Source: Aquabacter sediminis
GTDB lineage: Bacteria > Pseudomonadota > Alphaproteobacteria > Rhizobiales > Xanthobacteraceae
Length of the DNA stretch: 64,000 nt
Direction: 5' to 3'
NCBI RefSeq assembly: GCF_028863665.1
Contig: NZ_JARBFX010000005.1
Location: forward strand, 484,031-548,030
A program made the translations under genes and the position numbers. A model generated the notes under the pieces. The model was given only the letters and a program-made list of their open reading frames with translations. It searched no databases and was not told the DNA's origin. The stretch's first letter is position 1; the number at the start of each line of letters is the position of its first letter. Positions 24,191 to 33,260 of this stretch are shown here, piece by piece.

Positions 24191-25231
24191 CTATATGGGG
24201 TCGGAAAGGAGAGGCGCGAGCCGGGCGCCGGATTTGGTGGACTGCTTCACCTCATACATGGCCCGGTCGGCGATGCGGATCAGTTCGGCCGTATCGCGGC
24301 CGTGGTCGGGATAGACGGCGACGCCGATGGAGGCGCTCACATTCACGGTGCTCACGAGCCCTTCATTGGACACAGCGTAGGGCTTGGCCAGGTGCTGCAC
24401 CAATTCATGCGCCTTGGAGGCGGCAGCCTCCCGGCTGGAGATGGGCGCGATGATGACCGCAAATTCGTCGCCGCTCAGGCGCGCGGTAATGTCCTCCTGG
24501 CGCACGCTGGTGCGCAGGCGTTGGGCGATGGCGCTGAGGACGAGGTCGCCGGCGGCATGGCCATGGCTGTCATTGACGGCCTTGAAGCCGTCAATGTCGA
24601 TGTAGAGCAAGGCAAATTGCCCGCCATGGCGATCGGCAAAGGCCGCCTCTCGGCCCAGATGCTCCAGGAAGAGGATGCGATTGCCAAGGCCCGTGAGCGC
24701 ATCGTGCGTGGCCATGTGGCGGATTTGTTTCTCGATCCGCTTGCGCTCGTCAATCTCGGCTTCCAGCTGCCGGTTCCGCCGCTCCAGTTCCTCCAGGGCG
24801 GCGGTGAGGCGCAGCTTGCTGGTGTGGAGGTCCAGAAACACCGTCACCTTGGAGAGGAGGACAGCATCATTGATGGGCTTGGCGATGTAGTCGACGGCGC
24901 CGAACGTGTAGCCCTTCAGGCGGTTGAGGTCGTCAATATAAGCGGCGGTCACGAAAATGACCGGAATGGTGCAGGTGCGCGGATCGTCCGCCAAGTGCTT
25001 TGCCACCTCGAACCCATCCATGTCCGGCATGTGCGCATCGAGCAGGATGAGAGCGAAGTCATGGTCGAGGCACAAGGCGAGGGCGTCATTGCCGGAGCTG
25101 GCCTCGTAGAGCTCCGCGTTGACGCTGGCGAGCAGGCGCTGCATCGCCTTCAGATTTGCGGCGATGTCGTCGACGATCAGGATCTTCGGCCTGTCGGTGC
25201 CATCGGGAAGAGCGGGGTGCAGCAGTGTCAT
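24191..25231 (-). CDS. Response regulator with diguanylate cyclase (REC-GGDEF)
   Basis: 346 aa. The receiver domain spans about 15-135: ILIVDDIAANL, phospho-acceptor Asp in LILLDAHMPDMDGF, a Thr in VTAA and Lys in YIAKPIND. A coiled-coil linker (LTAALEELERRNRQLEAEID) leads to a GGDEF domain at about 175-340 with ATHDALTGLGNR, YIDIDGFKAVND and RLSGDEFAV. The SGDEF variant keeps the residues normally needed for cyclase activity, so it probably makes cyclic di-GMP. It is the last gene of the kinase-CheR-CheB operon and overlaps cheB by 4 nt. Confidence 0.93.
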   Translation of the reverse strand: MTLLHPALPDGTDRPKILIVDDIAANLKAMQRLLASVNAELYEASSGNDALALCLDHDFALILLDAHMPDMDGFEVAKHLADDPRTCTIPVIFVTAAYIDDLNRLKGYTFGAVDYIAKPINDAVLLSKVTVFLDLHTSKLRLTAALEELERRNRQLEAEIDERKRIEKQIRHMATHDALTGLGNRILFLEHLGREAAFADRHGGQFALLYIDIDGFKAVNDSHGHAAGDLVLSAIAQRLRTSVRQEDITARLSGDEFAVIIAPISSREAAASKAHELVQHLAKPYAVSNEGLVSTVNVSASIGVAVYPDHGRDTAELIRIADRAMYEVKQSTKSGARLAPLLSDPI

Positions 25232-25788
25232 CTTTCCTTAAAGCCGTTCAGAAATGCCGCCAGGTCCGCCACCTTGGCGCACAGATCGGCCCCCGCTCGA
25301 TCAAGCGCCATCCGTGGCATCGCCTCCACAACCGCTTCGGCGGGATCCTGCACCAGGGCTGTTCCCCCGTTTTGCCGGATCACGCGAAGGCCTTCCGCGC
25401 CGTCGCCGTTTGCGCCGCTCAGAACAATGCCCACAAGTTCCTGTCTATAAACCCTTGCTGCGCTCGCGAACAAGACATCAATGCAGGGGCGTGAAAAGCC
25501 GATCCGTTCATCGACGGACAAGGCGAGCCGCCCCTGGCACTCGAAGAGAAGATGGTAGTCGTCGGGGGCGACATAGGCGTGACCGGGCTCCAGTGGCACG
25601 CGCTCGGCTGCCAGATGAACCGGCAGAGCCGAGTGCATGGCCAGCCCGCGCGCCAAAAGAGCGGCGCCACCGCGCCCCACATGGCTGACGATGACCACTG
25701 GCGCGGGAAGGCGCGGTGACAGGCGCGCCAGCAGCTCATGCAGAGCCGCAGGCCCTCCGGCCGAGCTGCCCACCACGACCGCCTCCAT
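25228..25788 (-). CDS. cheB: CheB-type methylesterase, stand-alone catalytic domain
   Basis: 186 aa from ATG 25788, which shares one nt with the CheR stop. It is a methylesterase domain only, with no receiver domain, unlike classical CheB of about 350 aa. The catalytic triad is visible: Ser in VVGSSAGG, His in IVSHVG, Asp in LSGANGDGAEGL. It would demethylate or deamidate glutamyl residues of a chemoreceptor-like protein, but no MCP or CheA/CheW gene is nearby. Without a receiver its activity must be set by partners, possibly the hybrid kinase upstream. Confidence 0.9.
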   Translation of the reverse strand: MEAVVVGSSAGGPAALHELLARLSPRLPAPVVIVSHVGRGGAALLARGLAMHSALPVHLAAERVPLEPGHAYVAPDDYHLLFECQGRLALSVDERIGFSRPCIDVLFASAARVYRQELVGIVLSGANGDGAEGLRVIRQNGGTALVQDPAEAVVEAMPRMALDRAGADLCAKVADLAAFLNGFKER

Positions 25789-26633
25789 CAGGCCTCCATC
25801 GTTCGTCGCAGTCGATAAAGCTGCACATCCCCTTCCTGCCGCTGAAACGGCGCCGCGGCGGTAGAGAGCAGGTTTTCCTTCTGGCCGACGCACAGAAACC
25901 CTCCCCGGACGAGGGATTGCGCAAACAGCCCCAAAGCCCGCGCCTGCAACCGATCGTTGAAATAGATCATGACGTTGCGGCACAGGATCAGGTGGGCTTC
26001 GCAGAATACGGCGTCGGTGGCGAGGTTGTGTTCGGCAAAGGTCACGTTTTCCATCAGCCCGCTATCGAGCTTCGCCAGATCATAGCGGGCATGATAGTGG
26101 ACCGAGAGGCTCTCGCTGCCCCCGCATTCCAGATAGCGTCGGCTGGCCTCGCGCATCTCCGCCGCCGGATAGATGCCTTCCGCCGCGCTCTGCAGGGAGG
26201 CCTTGGAGATGTCGGTGGCGAAGATCCGGCAGCGGGAATAGAGCCCGGCCTCCTTCAGCAGGATGGCCAGGGAATAGACCTCCTCGCCCCGGGCGCAGCC
26301 GGCTTGCCAGATGGTGATCTGCGGGTAGGAGGCGAGGACGGGGAACACTTTCATCCGCAGGGCCCGGAATGTTTCCGGATCGCGGAAGAACTCGGAGACC
26401 GGAACCGACAGGGCGCCGATCACCTCGGTGATCCGGTGGGGCGCATGCAGGACGCGGGCGGTCAGATCGGTGATGTTCTCCGCCTCGAAGCGCCCCACCA
26501 GATTGAGGATGCGGCGGGTCAGCGACGCCCGGCCATAGTCCCGGAAGTCGTAGCCGTACCGGCGCAGCACCGCCTCGATGAAAAGATCGATCTCCAGGGT
26601 TTCGAGATCACCCCTGTCGGCCTCGCCAATCAT
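25788..26633 (-). CDS. cheR: CheR-type protein-glutamate O-methyltransferase
   Basis: 281 aa. The N-terminal helical domain reads YGYDFRDYGRASLTRRI. The SAM-binding domain carries SEFFRDPETFRAL, WQAGCARGEEVYSLA (motif I), RIFATDISKASL and the NLVLCRN-type block as LILCRNVMIYF. It overlaps the kinase stop by 4 nt and touches cheB, so the methylase and esterase are made together. The target receptor is not in this window. Confidence 0.93.
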   Translation of the reverse strand: MIGEADRGDLETLEIDLFIEAVLRRYGYDFRDYGRASLTRRILNLVGRFEAENITDLTARVLHAPHRITEVIGALSVPVSEFFRDPETFRALRMKVFPVLASYPQITIWQAGCARGEEVYSLAILLKEAGLYSRCRIFATDISKASLQSAAEGIYPAAEMREASRRYLECGGSESLSVHYHARYDLAKLDSGLMENVTFAEHNLATDAVFCEAHLILCRNVMIYFNDRLQARALGLFAQSLVRGGFLCVGQKENLLSTAAAPFQRQEGDVQLYRLRRTMEA

Positions 26634-29600
26634 GCGGGGGGCAGCCAGGCGCGGATCATGGAAATGAGCCGCGGCACGTCGATGGGCTTGGCCATGTAGT
26701 CATTGGCACCGGCGGCCAGGCACTTCTCGCGGTCGTCCTTCATGGCCTTTGCTGTCAAGGCGATGATCGGCAGGCGTGCCCAGGCTCCGCCGCGGGCGCG
26801 GATCTTCTCCATGGCTTCATAGCCGTCCATGACGGGCATCATGATGTCCATGAGCACCATCTCCACGTCGCGATGCGCCTCCAGTTGCGACAGGGCCTTG
26901 GCGCCGTCCTGCGCGAGGGTGACGGTCATGCCCTTTCCCCGCAGAACCTTGGCCAGCGCGTAGATGTTGCGCATGTCGTCGTCCACCACAAGGACGTGCC
27001 GTCCTGCCAGGTCGCCGTCCGGGTGGTCCGGCACCGTGCCCTTCTCGCCCCGTACCGAATGCAGGAAGAGGCTGACCTCGTCCAGCAGGCGCTCGGGCGA
27101 GAGCGCGCCCTTGATGACGATGCTGTCGGTGTAGTTGCGCAGCCGCAGGCTTTCCTCAGGCGTCACCTCGCGTCCTGAATAGATGACCACCGGGACATGA
27201 CGCGAGCGGGCGGAAAGATGTTCCAGCACGTCGAAGCCCGACATGCCGGGCAGGCCGAGATCCAGCACCAGGCAATCGAACTCGGCTTCGTCCATGCGCG
27301 CGATTGCGTCCTCGCCGGACTCGGCGGCGAACACTTCCACCCCTTCGCGGGACAGGAGCTTGACCACTGCGCGGCGGGCGGCCTCGTCATCATCAACCAC
27401 CAGCACGCGCCGCTGCCGGCCCGGGGCGAAATGGGCGAGGTTCGAAAGCGCTTCCACCAGTTGCTCTGACCGCACCGGCTTGGTCAGGAAGCCGATGGCC
27501 CCCATCTGGCGCCCGCGGGGCGCCTCTTCCAAGGCCGAGACGATGTGCACGGGAATGTGCCGGGTGGCCGGGTCCTGCTTCAACCGCTCGATGACCGTCC
27601 AGCCATCCATTCCCGGCAGCATGATGTCGAGCAGGATACCGGTGGGATTGTGCGCGCGGGCAAGGGCAAGGCCACTCTCGCCATCGCCCGCTGCAAGAAC
27701 CTGATAGCCGCTGCGCCGCACGATGTTCACCAGGGTCCGTGCGAACACCTGATCATCTTCCACCACCAGGATCCGCGCCTTTCCGTCCTCCAGCTTGTCC
27801 CGGTCGTCCTCCACCGTGACCGTGGGGCGCGCCGCGAGGCGTGGGGCGGGCGCGGGGCCTTGGGACACGGGATGGGCCGGCACCCGCGCCGTCTCACCTT
27901 CGGCGGGGGTGACCGGCAGTTGCAGGCGGAAGGTGGCGCCATCTCCCATCACCGAGCGGACGGTCAAGCTGCCCCCCAGCAATTGGGCAAGGCTGCGGGA
28001 AATGGCAAGGCCGAGCCCCGTGCCGCCATATTGGCGTCGACTGCTGGCGTCCACCTGCTCGAACGCCTCGAAGATCGCGTCCAGCTTGTCGTCGGGAATG
28101 CCAATGCCGGAATCGGCGACCTCAATCACGAGGCTTTGGCCAGCATCGGCGGCGGCAAATGTCACGGCCACGTTGCCGTCGTGCGTAAACTTGAAGGCAT
28201 TGCCCAGGAGATTGTTGGTGATCTGCTCCAGCTTGCCTTCATCGCAGATGAAGGTTGCGGGCACGTCGGGAGCGCAATCGATCGAGAAGTCGAGCCCCTT
28301 GTCCTGTGCCACGTGGCGGAAGTTCCGCTCCATGCGCTGTGTGAAGGCGGCGACCGAGATGGGCTCGCGCATCACGTCCATCTTGCCCGCCTCCACCTTG
28401 GACAGGTCGAGGATCTCGTTGATGAGACGCAGGAGATTGGAGCCGCTGGAGTGGATGATGCTGGCCGATTCCACCTGCTCCTCGTCGAGGTTGCGGGACC
28501 GGTTCTCGGCCAGATCCTGCGAGAGGATGAGCATGCTGTTGAGCGGCGTGCGCAATTCGTGGGACATGTTGGCCAGGAACTGCGATTTGTACTGATTGGC
28601 CCGCTCCAGGTCGGCGGCCTTGATCTCGGTTTCCTTTTGGAGTGCCTCCAGCCGGTCCTTCTGCTCGCTGATGGCATCTGAATGCCGCCGGAGGTCCGAA
28701 TTGGATTTCTGCAGTTCCTCCGCCTGCACCCGCAATTCCTCCTCGGATGCGATCAGGCGCTGCGATTGCTGCTGGAGCTGGTCGTTGGTGGTCCGCAACT
28801 CCTCCTGCTGGACGCGCAGCTCCTCTTCCGCAACCTGGAGTTCCTGCGCCTGCCGCTGGCTCTGTTCCAGGAGCTCGGCGGTGCGCAGGGCGCGCATCAG
28901 ATTGTCAAGCGAGAGCCCCACCACCTGCGCCGCATCATCCACCAGGCGCTGGCGCATGGCGTCGAAGGGCTCGAAGCTCGCCAGCTCCAGCACCCCCAGC
29001 AACCGGCCCTTGGACAGGATGGGCGTGACGAGAACACAGCGGGGGCTTGCCTCGCCCGTGCCGGAATGGATTCGGATATAGTCGTCCGGCACCGGGCTGA
29101 GCAGGATCGGCTTGCGCTCCAGGGCACTCTGCCCCACCAGGCCCTCGCCAAGCCGGTAGGTGGTTGTCATGTGGCGCCGCTCGCGGAAGCCGTAGCTGCC
29201 GGAGAGGGTGAGTTCCTCCCGGGTCTCGTCGAAGGCGAAGAAGACGCCGACACCGGCATTGAGGCGGGGGGCGAGGTCCTTGAGCAGGGTGTCCGCGAAA
29301 CTCCGCAGGTCCGAGCATTTCTGGATGCTGGCGGAGATGTCGCCCACGCCGGATTTCACCCAGTCGCTCTGGTAGGTGGCGACGGACATGGCCTTGAACA
29401 CGCCCAAGGCGCGGCTGATGGTGCCCACCTCGTCACGCCGATCCCCATATGGCACCTCGATTGACAGGTCATGCCGCGCGAGCCGCTCCATGAGCTCGGC
29501 CAGATGGCGCAGCGGCTGGGCGATGGACCGAGCGGCGAGGAAGAAGGCGCCGATCCCCGCCGCGATGGTAAGGGCCAGTGCGGAGAGATTGAGATAGCGC

Positions 29601-30220
29601 AGCTGGGTCTCGCGTTCCTGGAGGAGGTCGCGGGTATCATCCAGCTTGGCATTCACAGCCTTGATGAGGGCATCCAGGCCGGCAACGATCCTGCGGCTGC
29701 CGCCGTCCTGTGCCTCGGTCGCGAGGAATTCGGACATGCGCTCGTCGCGCTCGGACGTCGAGGCGGTCCCTGCCCGCACCTCCTTGGCGAGCTGGACCAT
29801 GGGAAGGCTGCTGGTGCGACTCCATTGGTCGTTTATCGTCGCCGCCGCCTGCAGGAGGTTGAGCAGCTTGGGCGTATCCTCCACCATGTCGGAGAGCGCC
29901 TGGAAGTCCGCGCGGACCGCGGCACTGGCCGCCTCATAGGCCGCTTCCGATGCATCGCCTGCCCCATAGACCAGGCGGACCAGCGCGATCTGCCGTCGGT
30001 TGAGGGAGCGGGCGGTCACATTGCTTTGGTTGATGATCTGCGCGAGGTCGTCCGCCTCCCGCTGGGCCTGGGTGGCGCTGCGCACCGCATAGGTATCTAC
30101 GGCAAGGACGGCCATCATGAGCGCGATCAGGACGGCGATGACGGTGGCGAGCTTCCATTGAAGCGGAAGATTGGCCAGCAGGAAGCCGTTCGACCGTGTG
30201 TTGCCCATGCCACTCTCCAC
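26630..30220 (-). CDS. Hybrid sensor histidine kinase with GAF and three receiver domains
   Basis: 1196 aa. Transmembrane helix 1 lies at about 22-42, an extracytoplasmic helical sensor at 43-208, helix 2 at 211-232 and HAMP to about 280. A GAF domain follows (305-445), then a long Gln/Glu-rich coiled coil (445-545). HisKA has the phospho-acceptor H554 in NMSHELRTP. HATPase_c spans about 655-775, with GNAFKFT, DSGIGIPDD and GGTGLGLAIS. Three receivers follow, with phosphorylatable aspartates D865, D987 and D1125, and Lys in FLTKP, VIKG and MAKP. An ATG at 30208 is an alternative start. It heads a four-gene operon with cheR, cheB and REC-GGDEF, so signals likely flow to adaptation and cyclic di-GMP. 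Confidence 0.94.
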   Translation of the reverse strand: MESGMGNTRSNGFLLANLPLQWKLATVIAVLIALMMAVLAVDTYAVRSATQAQREADDLAQIINQSNVTARSLNRRQIALVRLVYGAGDASEAAYEAASAAVRADFQALSDMVEDTPKLLNLLQAAATINDQWSRTSSLPMVQLAKEVRAGTASTSERDERMSEFLATEAQDGGSRRIVAGLDALIKAVNAKLDDTRDLLQERETQLRYLNLSALALTIAAGIGAFFLAARSIAQPLRHLAELMERLARHDLSIEVPYGDRRDEVGTISRALGVFKAMSVATYQSDWVKSGVGDISASIQKCSDLRSFADTLLKDLAPRLNAGVGVFFAFDETREELTLSGSYGFRERRHMTTTYRLGEGLVGQSALERKPILLSPVPDDYIRIHSGTGEASPRCVLVTPILSKGRLLGVLELASFEPFDAMRQRLVDDAAQVVGLSLDNLMRALRTAELLEQSQRQAQELQVAEEELRVQQEELRTTNDQLQQQSQRLIASEEELRVQAEELQKSNSDLRRHSDAISEQKDRLEALQKETEIKAADLERANQYKSQFLANMSHELRTPLNSMLILSQDLAENRSRNLDEEQVESASIIHSSGSNLLRLINEILDLSKVEAGKMDVMREPISVAAFTQRMERNFRHVAQDKGLDFSIDCAPDVPATFICDEGKLEQITNNLLGNAFKFTHDGNVAVTFAAADAGQSLVIEVADSGIGIPDDKLDAIFEAFEQVDASSRRQYGGTGLGLAISRSLAQLLGGSLTVRSVMGDGATFRLQLPVTPAEGETARVPAHPVSQGPAPAPRLAARPTVTVEDDRDKLEDGKARILVVEDDQVFARTLVNIVRRSGYQVLAAGDGESGLALARAHNPTGILLDIMLPGMDGWTVIERLKQDPATRHIPVHIVSALEEAPRGRQMGAIGFLTKPVRSEQLVEALSNLAHFAPGRQRRVLVVDDDEAARRAVVKLLSREGVEVFAAESGEDAIARMDEAEFDCLVLDLGLPGMSGFDVLEHLSARSRHVPVVIYSGREVTPEESLRLRNYTDSIVIKGALSPERLLDEVSLFLHSVRGEKGTVPDHPDGDLAGRHVLVVDDDMRNIYALAKVLRGKGMTVTLAQDGAKALSQLEAHRDVEMVLMDIMMPVMDGYEAMEKIRARGGAWARLPIIALTAKAMKDDREKCLAAGANDYMAKPIDVPRLISMIRAWLPPA

Positions 30221-30495
30221 GCTTGCCTTCCGCTCCCGCAGCGCCTCACGGCCTGCGGCGGCCTAAGTCCGGGCCGAGGAAATGCCTTGCGATGGTATGT
30301 CTCAGGAAAGAGTTGAGGAAGCGTCAGCATCCGCAGTCGGCGTTACAGGATGGGAAGACCCGGCCGCGACGGCCTGTCCTCGCCGATGGTAATCTGACGC
30401 TACCGGGGCGGACGTGGCAGGGATAAGATCCTATGCGCCGGCTGGCTCGGTGGAGCGCGGGCCGGCGGCAAGGGGGAGTGGGGGTGGGCGACCAC

Positions 30496-31395
30496 ATGCG
30501 ACTGACGGTGCCGCTGAATGCATTGCGTGCCTTCGAGGCGGCGGCGCGGCATCTGTCCATCAAGGAGGCGGCGGCCGAGATCGGCGTGACGCCCTCCGCC
30601 GTCAGCCATCAATTGCGAATCCTGGAGGAGATGCTGGGGGTCGACCTGATGCGCCGATCCGGGCCGCGCCTTGAACTGACCGAGGCCGGGCGCGCACTCT
30701 CGCCGGACCTTACCGCCGGCTTTGCCCGCATCAGCGCCGCGGTGGGCACCCTGACGGCAGAGCGGCGGGTGGGGCCGTTACGCCTCTCCATTCTCCCGAC
30801 ATTCGCGGTCCATTGGCTGTCGCCGCGCCTCGCCACCTACCCTTTCGCACGCGCCGGCTTCGAATTGGCCATAACCACCTCGCAGAGCGTGGTGGACCTG
30901 AATGCAGGCGTGGCGGACGCCGCCGTCCGCCACGGGGCGGGGGGCTGGCCGGGCCTCGTCAGCGATCTCCTGTTCGAGGACAATGTGGGGCTGCTGGGAT
31001 GCCCCGATCTCAGCCGGGGGAGCGAAGCGGACCTGCGCGCGGTCATCGGGCGCTCCAACCTGTTCCTTTCGGAGCATCGCCGCGCCCATTTCGACCGATG
31101 GAATGCGAGTCTGCCGGGAGGCCCGGTGACCCCGGGGGCCATCACGGTCGTCGATTCCGTGGGGCTCGGCTTGCAAGCGGCCATCAATGGAGCTGGCGTC
31201 ACCCTGGCGGGCACCGAGATCGTCGCCTCCGATCTCGCCAGCGGGAGGCTCGCTCTTCTGTTCGATCACCGCATTCCCGCAGGCGCGGGCTATTATCTCG
31301 TCTATCCCGAAGCCCTGGCCCGGGACCGGCGCGTGCGCAATCTTCGCAGCTGGCTGCTGGCGCAGGTGGAGCAGGCCGGGCCTTCCCGCGCCTGA
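30496..31395 (+). CDS. LysR family regulator (GcvA-like)
   Basis: 299 aa from ATG 30496, with a G-rich Shine-Dalgarno-like stretch upstream; in-frame starts further up add poor sequence. The N-terminal helix-turn-helix is LNALRAFEAAARHLSIKEAAAEIGVTPSAVSHQL (shown across two motifs: AFEAAARHLSIKEAA and VTPSAVSHQIR-like). The effector-binding domain contains LRLSILPTFAVHWLSPRL, DAAVRHGAGGWPGL and a SVGLGLQAAINGAGVTL block, all typical of the GcvA/AmpR branch. It is divergent from the hybrid kinase operon and convergent with the DsbA-like gene. The target genes are unknown. Confidence 0.9.
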   Translation: MRLTVPLNALRAFEAAARHLSIKEAAAEIGVTPSAVSHQLRILEEMLGVDLMRRSGPRLELTEAGRALSPDLTAGFARISAAVGTLTAERRVGPLRLSILPTFAVHWLSPRLATYPFARAGFELAITTSQSVVDLNAGVADAAVRHGAGGWPGLVSDLLFEDNVGLLGCPDLSRGSEADLRAVIGRSNLFLSEHRRAHFDRWNASLPGGPVTPGAITVVDSVGLGLQAAINGAGVTLAGTEIVASDLASGRLALLFDHRIPAGAGYYLVYPEALARDRRVRNLRSWLLAQVEQAGPSRA

Positions 31396-31408
31396 CCGGG
31401 GCGGGGGG

Positions 31409-32020
31409 TCACCACCCGCCGGTTCGGATCCATTCCTCCATCATGGGCAGGCGATCCCAGCCCCAGAAGGGCTCCCCGTCCACGAAGAAGAAGGGTGACC
31501 CGAAGACGCCGCTGGCCACAGCCTCTTCGGACACCAGACGCACCTTCTCCTTGATGCGCGGATCCGATGCCGCCTCGGCCAGCGCCGCGCCCTCAAGGCC
31601 CAGGCCATCGGCGACGCCCCGGACGTCATCCATGTTCCCGCTATCGATGCCTTGCGTGAAATAGGCCTGGAACACCGCCTTCGCGAAGGCGCGCGCGAGG
31701 GCGGGGTCCCGCTCTTCAAGCACATAGAAGACCCGCGTCGCCGCGAGGGCCACCGACGGGTGATGAGGGGGCAGCCTGAAGGTGACGCCGGTCCTGCGGG
31801 CGATCCGCGCCCAATCCCGCCACGCATAGTCCTTCTTCAGGGGTGTGGAGGAGAGCCCGCGCGCGCCCGTCACCTTGAAGGCGGTGCCCAGCAAGAAGGG
31901 CCGCCAGTGCACCGGCCGGCCCACGCGGCCCTCCAGGGCCTCCATCTCCAGCGCGGCGAAATAGGCGTAGCCCGAGGCGAAGTCGAACCAGAAGGGAATG
32001 GGAGAGGCCGCTTGGGTCAT
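31409..32020 (-). CDS. DsbA/2-hydroxychromene-2-carboxylate isomerase family protein
   Basis: 203 aa from ATG 32020. The thioredoxin-like kappa-GST fold is recognisable from PIPFWFDFASGYAYFAALEME, the helical insert with AWRDWARIARRTGVTFRLP, and the C-terminal ASGVFGSPFFFVDGEPFWGWDRL. The first strand has SGYAY where HCCA isomerases have SPYSY, keeping the glutathione-contact Ser. It may be a glutathione-dependent isomerase of aromatic breakdown. It is divergent from the alpha/beta hydrolase gene. Confidence 0.87.
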   Translation of the reverse strand: MTQAASPIPFWFDFASGYAYFAALEMEALEGRVGRPVHWRPFLLGTAFKVTGARGLSSTPLKKDYAWRDWARIARRTGVTFRLPPHHPSVALAATRVFYVLEERDPALARAFAKAVFQAYFTQGIDSGNMDDVRGVADGLGLEGAALAEAASDPRIKEKVRLVSEEAVASGVFGSPFFFVDGEPFWGWDRLPMMEEWIRTGGW

Positions 32021-32174
32021 CTGTGTTCTCGTCAAGGGGGAAGCCCCTTCACGCATGCAAGATGAGGCAGGGGTGGGCAAATGAGAAAGGCTCATTGGGG
32101 CCGGAAAGATGCTCATTCGACAGGTGTCGATGCGCGCGGGAGGCTGTGGGTCCCTTTTCCTGACGGTGAGTGGC

Positions 32175-33188
32175 ATGCGGGTGATGGACGGACATGGAGA
32201 GCGCGGATCTGCGGCGGGTCGTCCGTTCCGCATCCGCACCCCGGACCGGTTGTCCCTTGGTGGCTTCCTTTGGCGTCATCCTTCCAGCCGGCCGGACCGG
32301 CCCGTGGTGGTGATCGCCGCCGCGACATCGGTGCGCTGCCGCTATTATGCGCGCTTTGCTGACTATCTGCACGCCAACGGTTTCGATGTCGCCACCTTCG
32401 ACTATCGCGGCATCGGGGAGTCGCGCCCGGCATCGCTCAGCGGCATGAAGGGCGACTGGGTGGACTGGGGTGAGCAGGATCTTGAGGCCATTCTCCAGCA
32501 TGTGCAGCGGACCTTCCCAGGCCAGCCGGTGGATGTGGTAGCCCATTCCATCGGTGGCTTCGCCATTGGCGCGGCGCCCTCCGCCCGGCATGTCCGGCGC
32601 ATCTTCACGGTGGGGGCTCAATATGCCTATTGGCGGGATTATGGCGCTGACCAGCGCCTGCGCATGGTCCTGAAGTGGCACGTCCTGATGCCGGCCGTGA
32701 CGCGGATCTTCGGCTACTTTCCCGCCAAGCGCCTCGGCTGGATGGAGGACACCCCAGCGGGCGTGGTGCGGGACTGGAGCCGCATGAAGGCCCGCTTCGA
32801 GGACACGATCCGGCAAGGCATCTTTATCGGCGGCGAACGCGAAGCGGAAGTGATCGTGCAGCGTTTCGGCAAGGTCCAGGCTCCCATCCTCGCGGTTGGC
32901 CTGGACGATGATCCCCACGGGACGCAGGCCGCGCTCAATCGGCTTCTGGACTACTTCACCGCCAGCTGCCGGCTGCACCTGCGCATCGATCCGGTGGAGA
33001 CCGGGCAGGAGAAGATCGGGCACTTCGCTTTCTTCCACGACCGGTTCAAGGAGACCCTCTGGCCCACGGCCTTGCACTGGTTGCGAAACGGCACGCTCCT
33101 GCCGGACGGCCCAGGCCGGCTGGTACGCCGTGCCGCCCCCTGTCCGCCCGGCCTGACGCGCCCGCGCGCTGTCCGCCTGGAGCGCTGA
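32175..33188 (+). CDS. Alpha/beta hydrolase family protein
   Basis: About 337 aa from ATG 32175 (ATG 32184 is possible; the frame is open from 32109). The fold is evident from VVVIAAATSVRCRYYARFADYL, FDVATFDYRGIGESRP and the nucleophile elbow DVVAHSIGGFAIG (Ser in AHSIGG). The acid lies in the LAVGLDDDPHGT region and the His in KIGHFAFF. This resembles the YheT-distant group of predicted serine hydrolases with unknown substrate. It has weak ribosome-binding signals. It is divergent from the DsbA-like gene. Confidence 0.82.
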   Translation: MRVMDGHGERGSAAGRPFRIRTPDRLSLGGFLWRHPSSRPDRPVVVIAAATSVRCRYYARFADYLHANGFDVATFDYRGIGESRPASLSGMKGDWVDWGEQDLEAILQHVQRTFPGQPVDVVAHSIGGFAIGAAPSARHVRRIFTVGAQYAYWRDYGADQRLRMVLKWHVLMPAVTRIFGYFPAKRLGWMEDTPAGVVRDWSRMKARFEDTIRQGIFIGGEREAEVIVQRFGKVQAPILAVGLDDDPHGTQAALNRLLDYFTASCRLHLRIDPVETGQEKIGHFAFFHDRFKETLWPTALHWLRNGTLLPDGPGRLVRRAAPCPPGLTRPRAVRLER

Positions 33189-33260
33189 TGGCGCTTGGAG
33201 CCTGGCTCGCGCCCCATACCGATGGGTCTGGGCGCTCCAATCGGTGGGGGAGGGGCTGTT

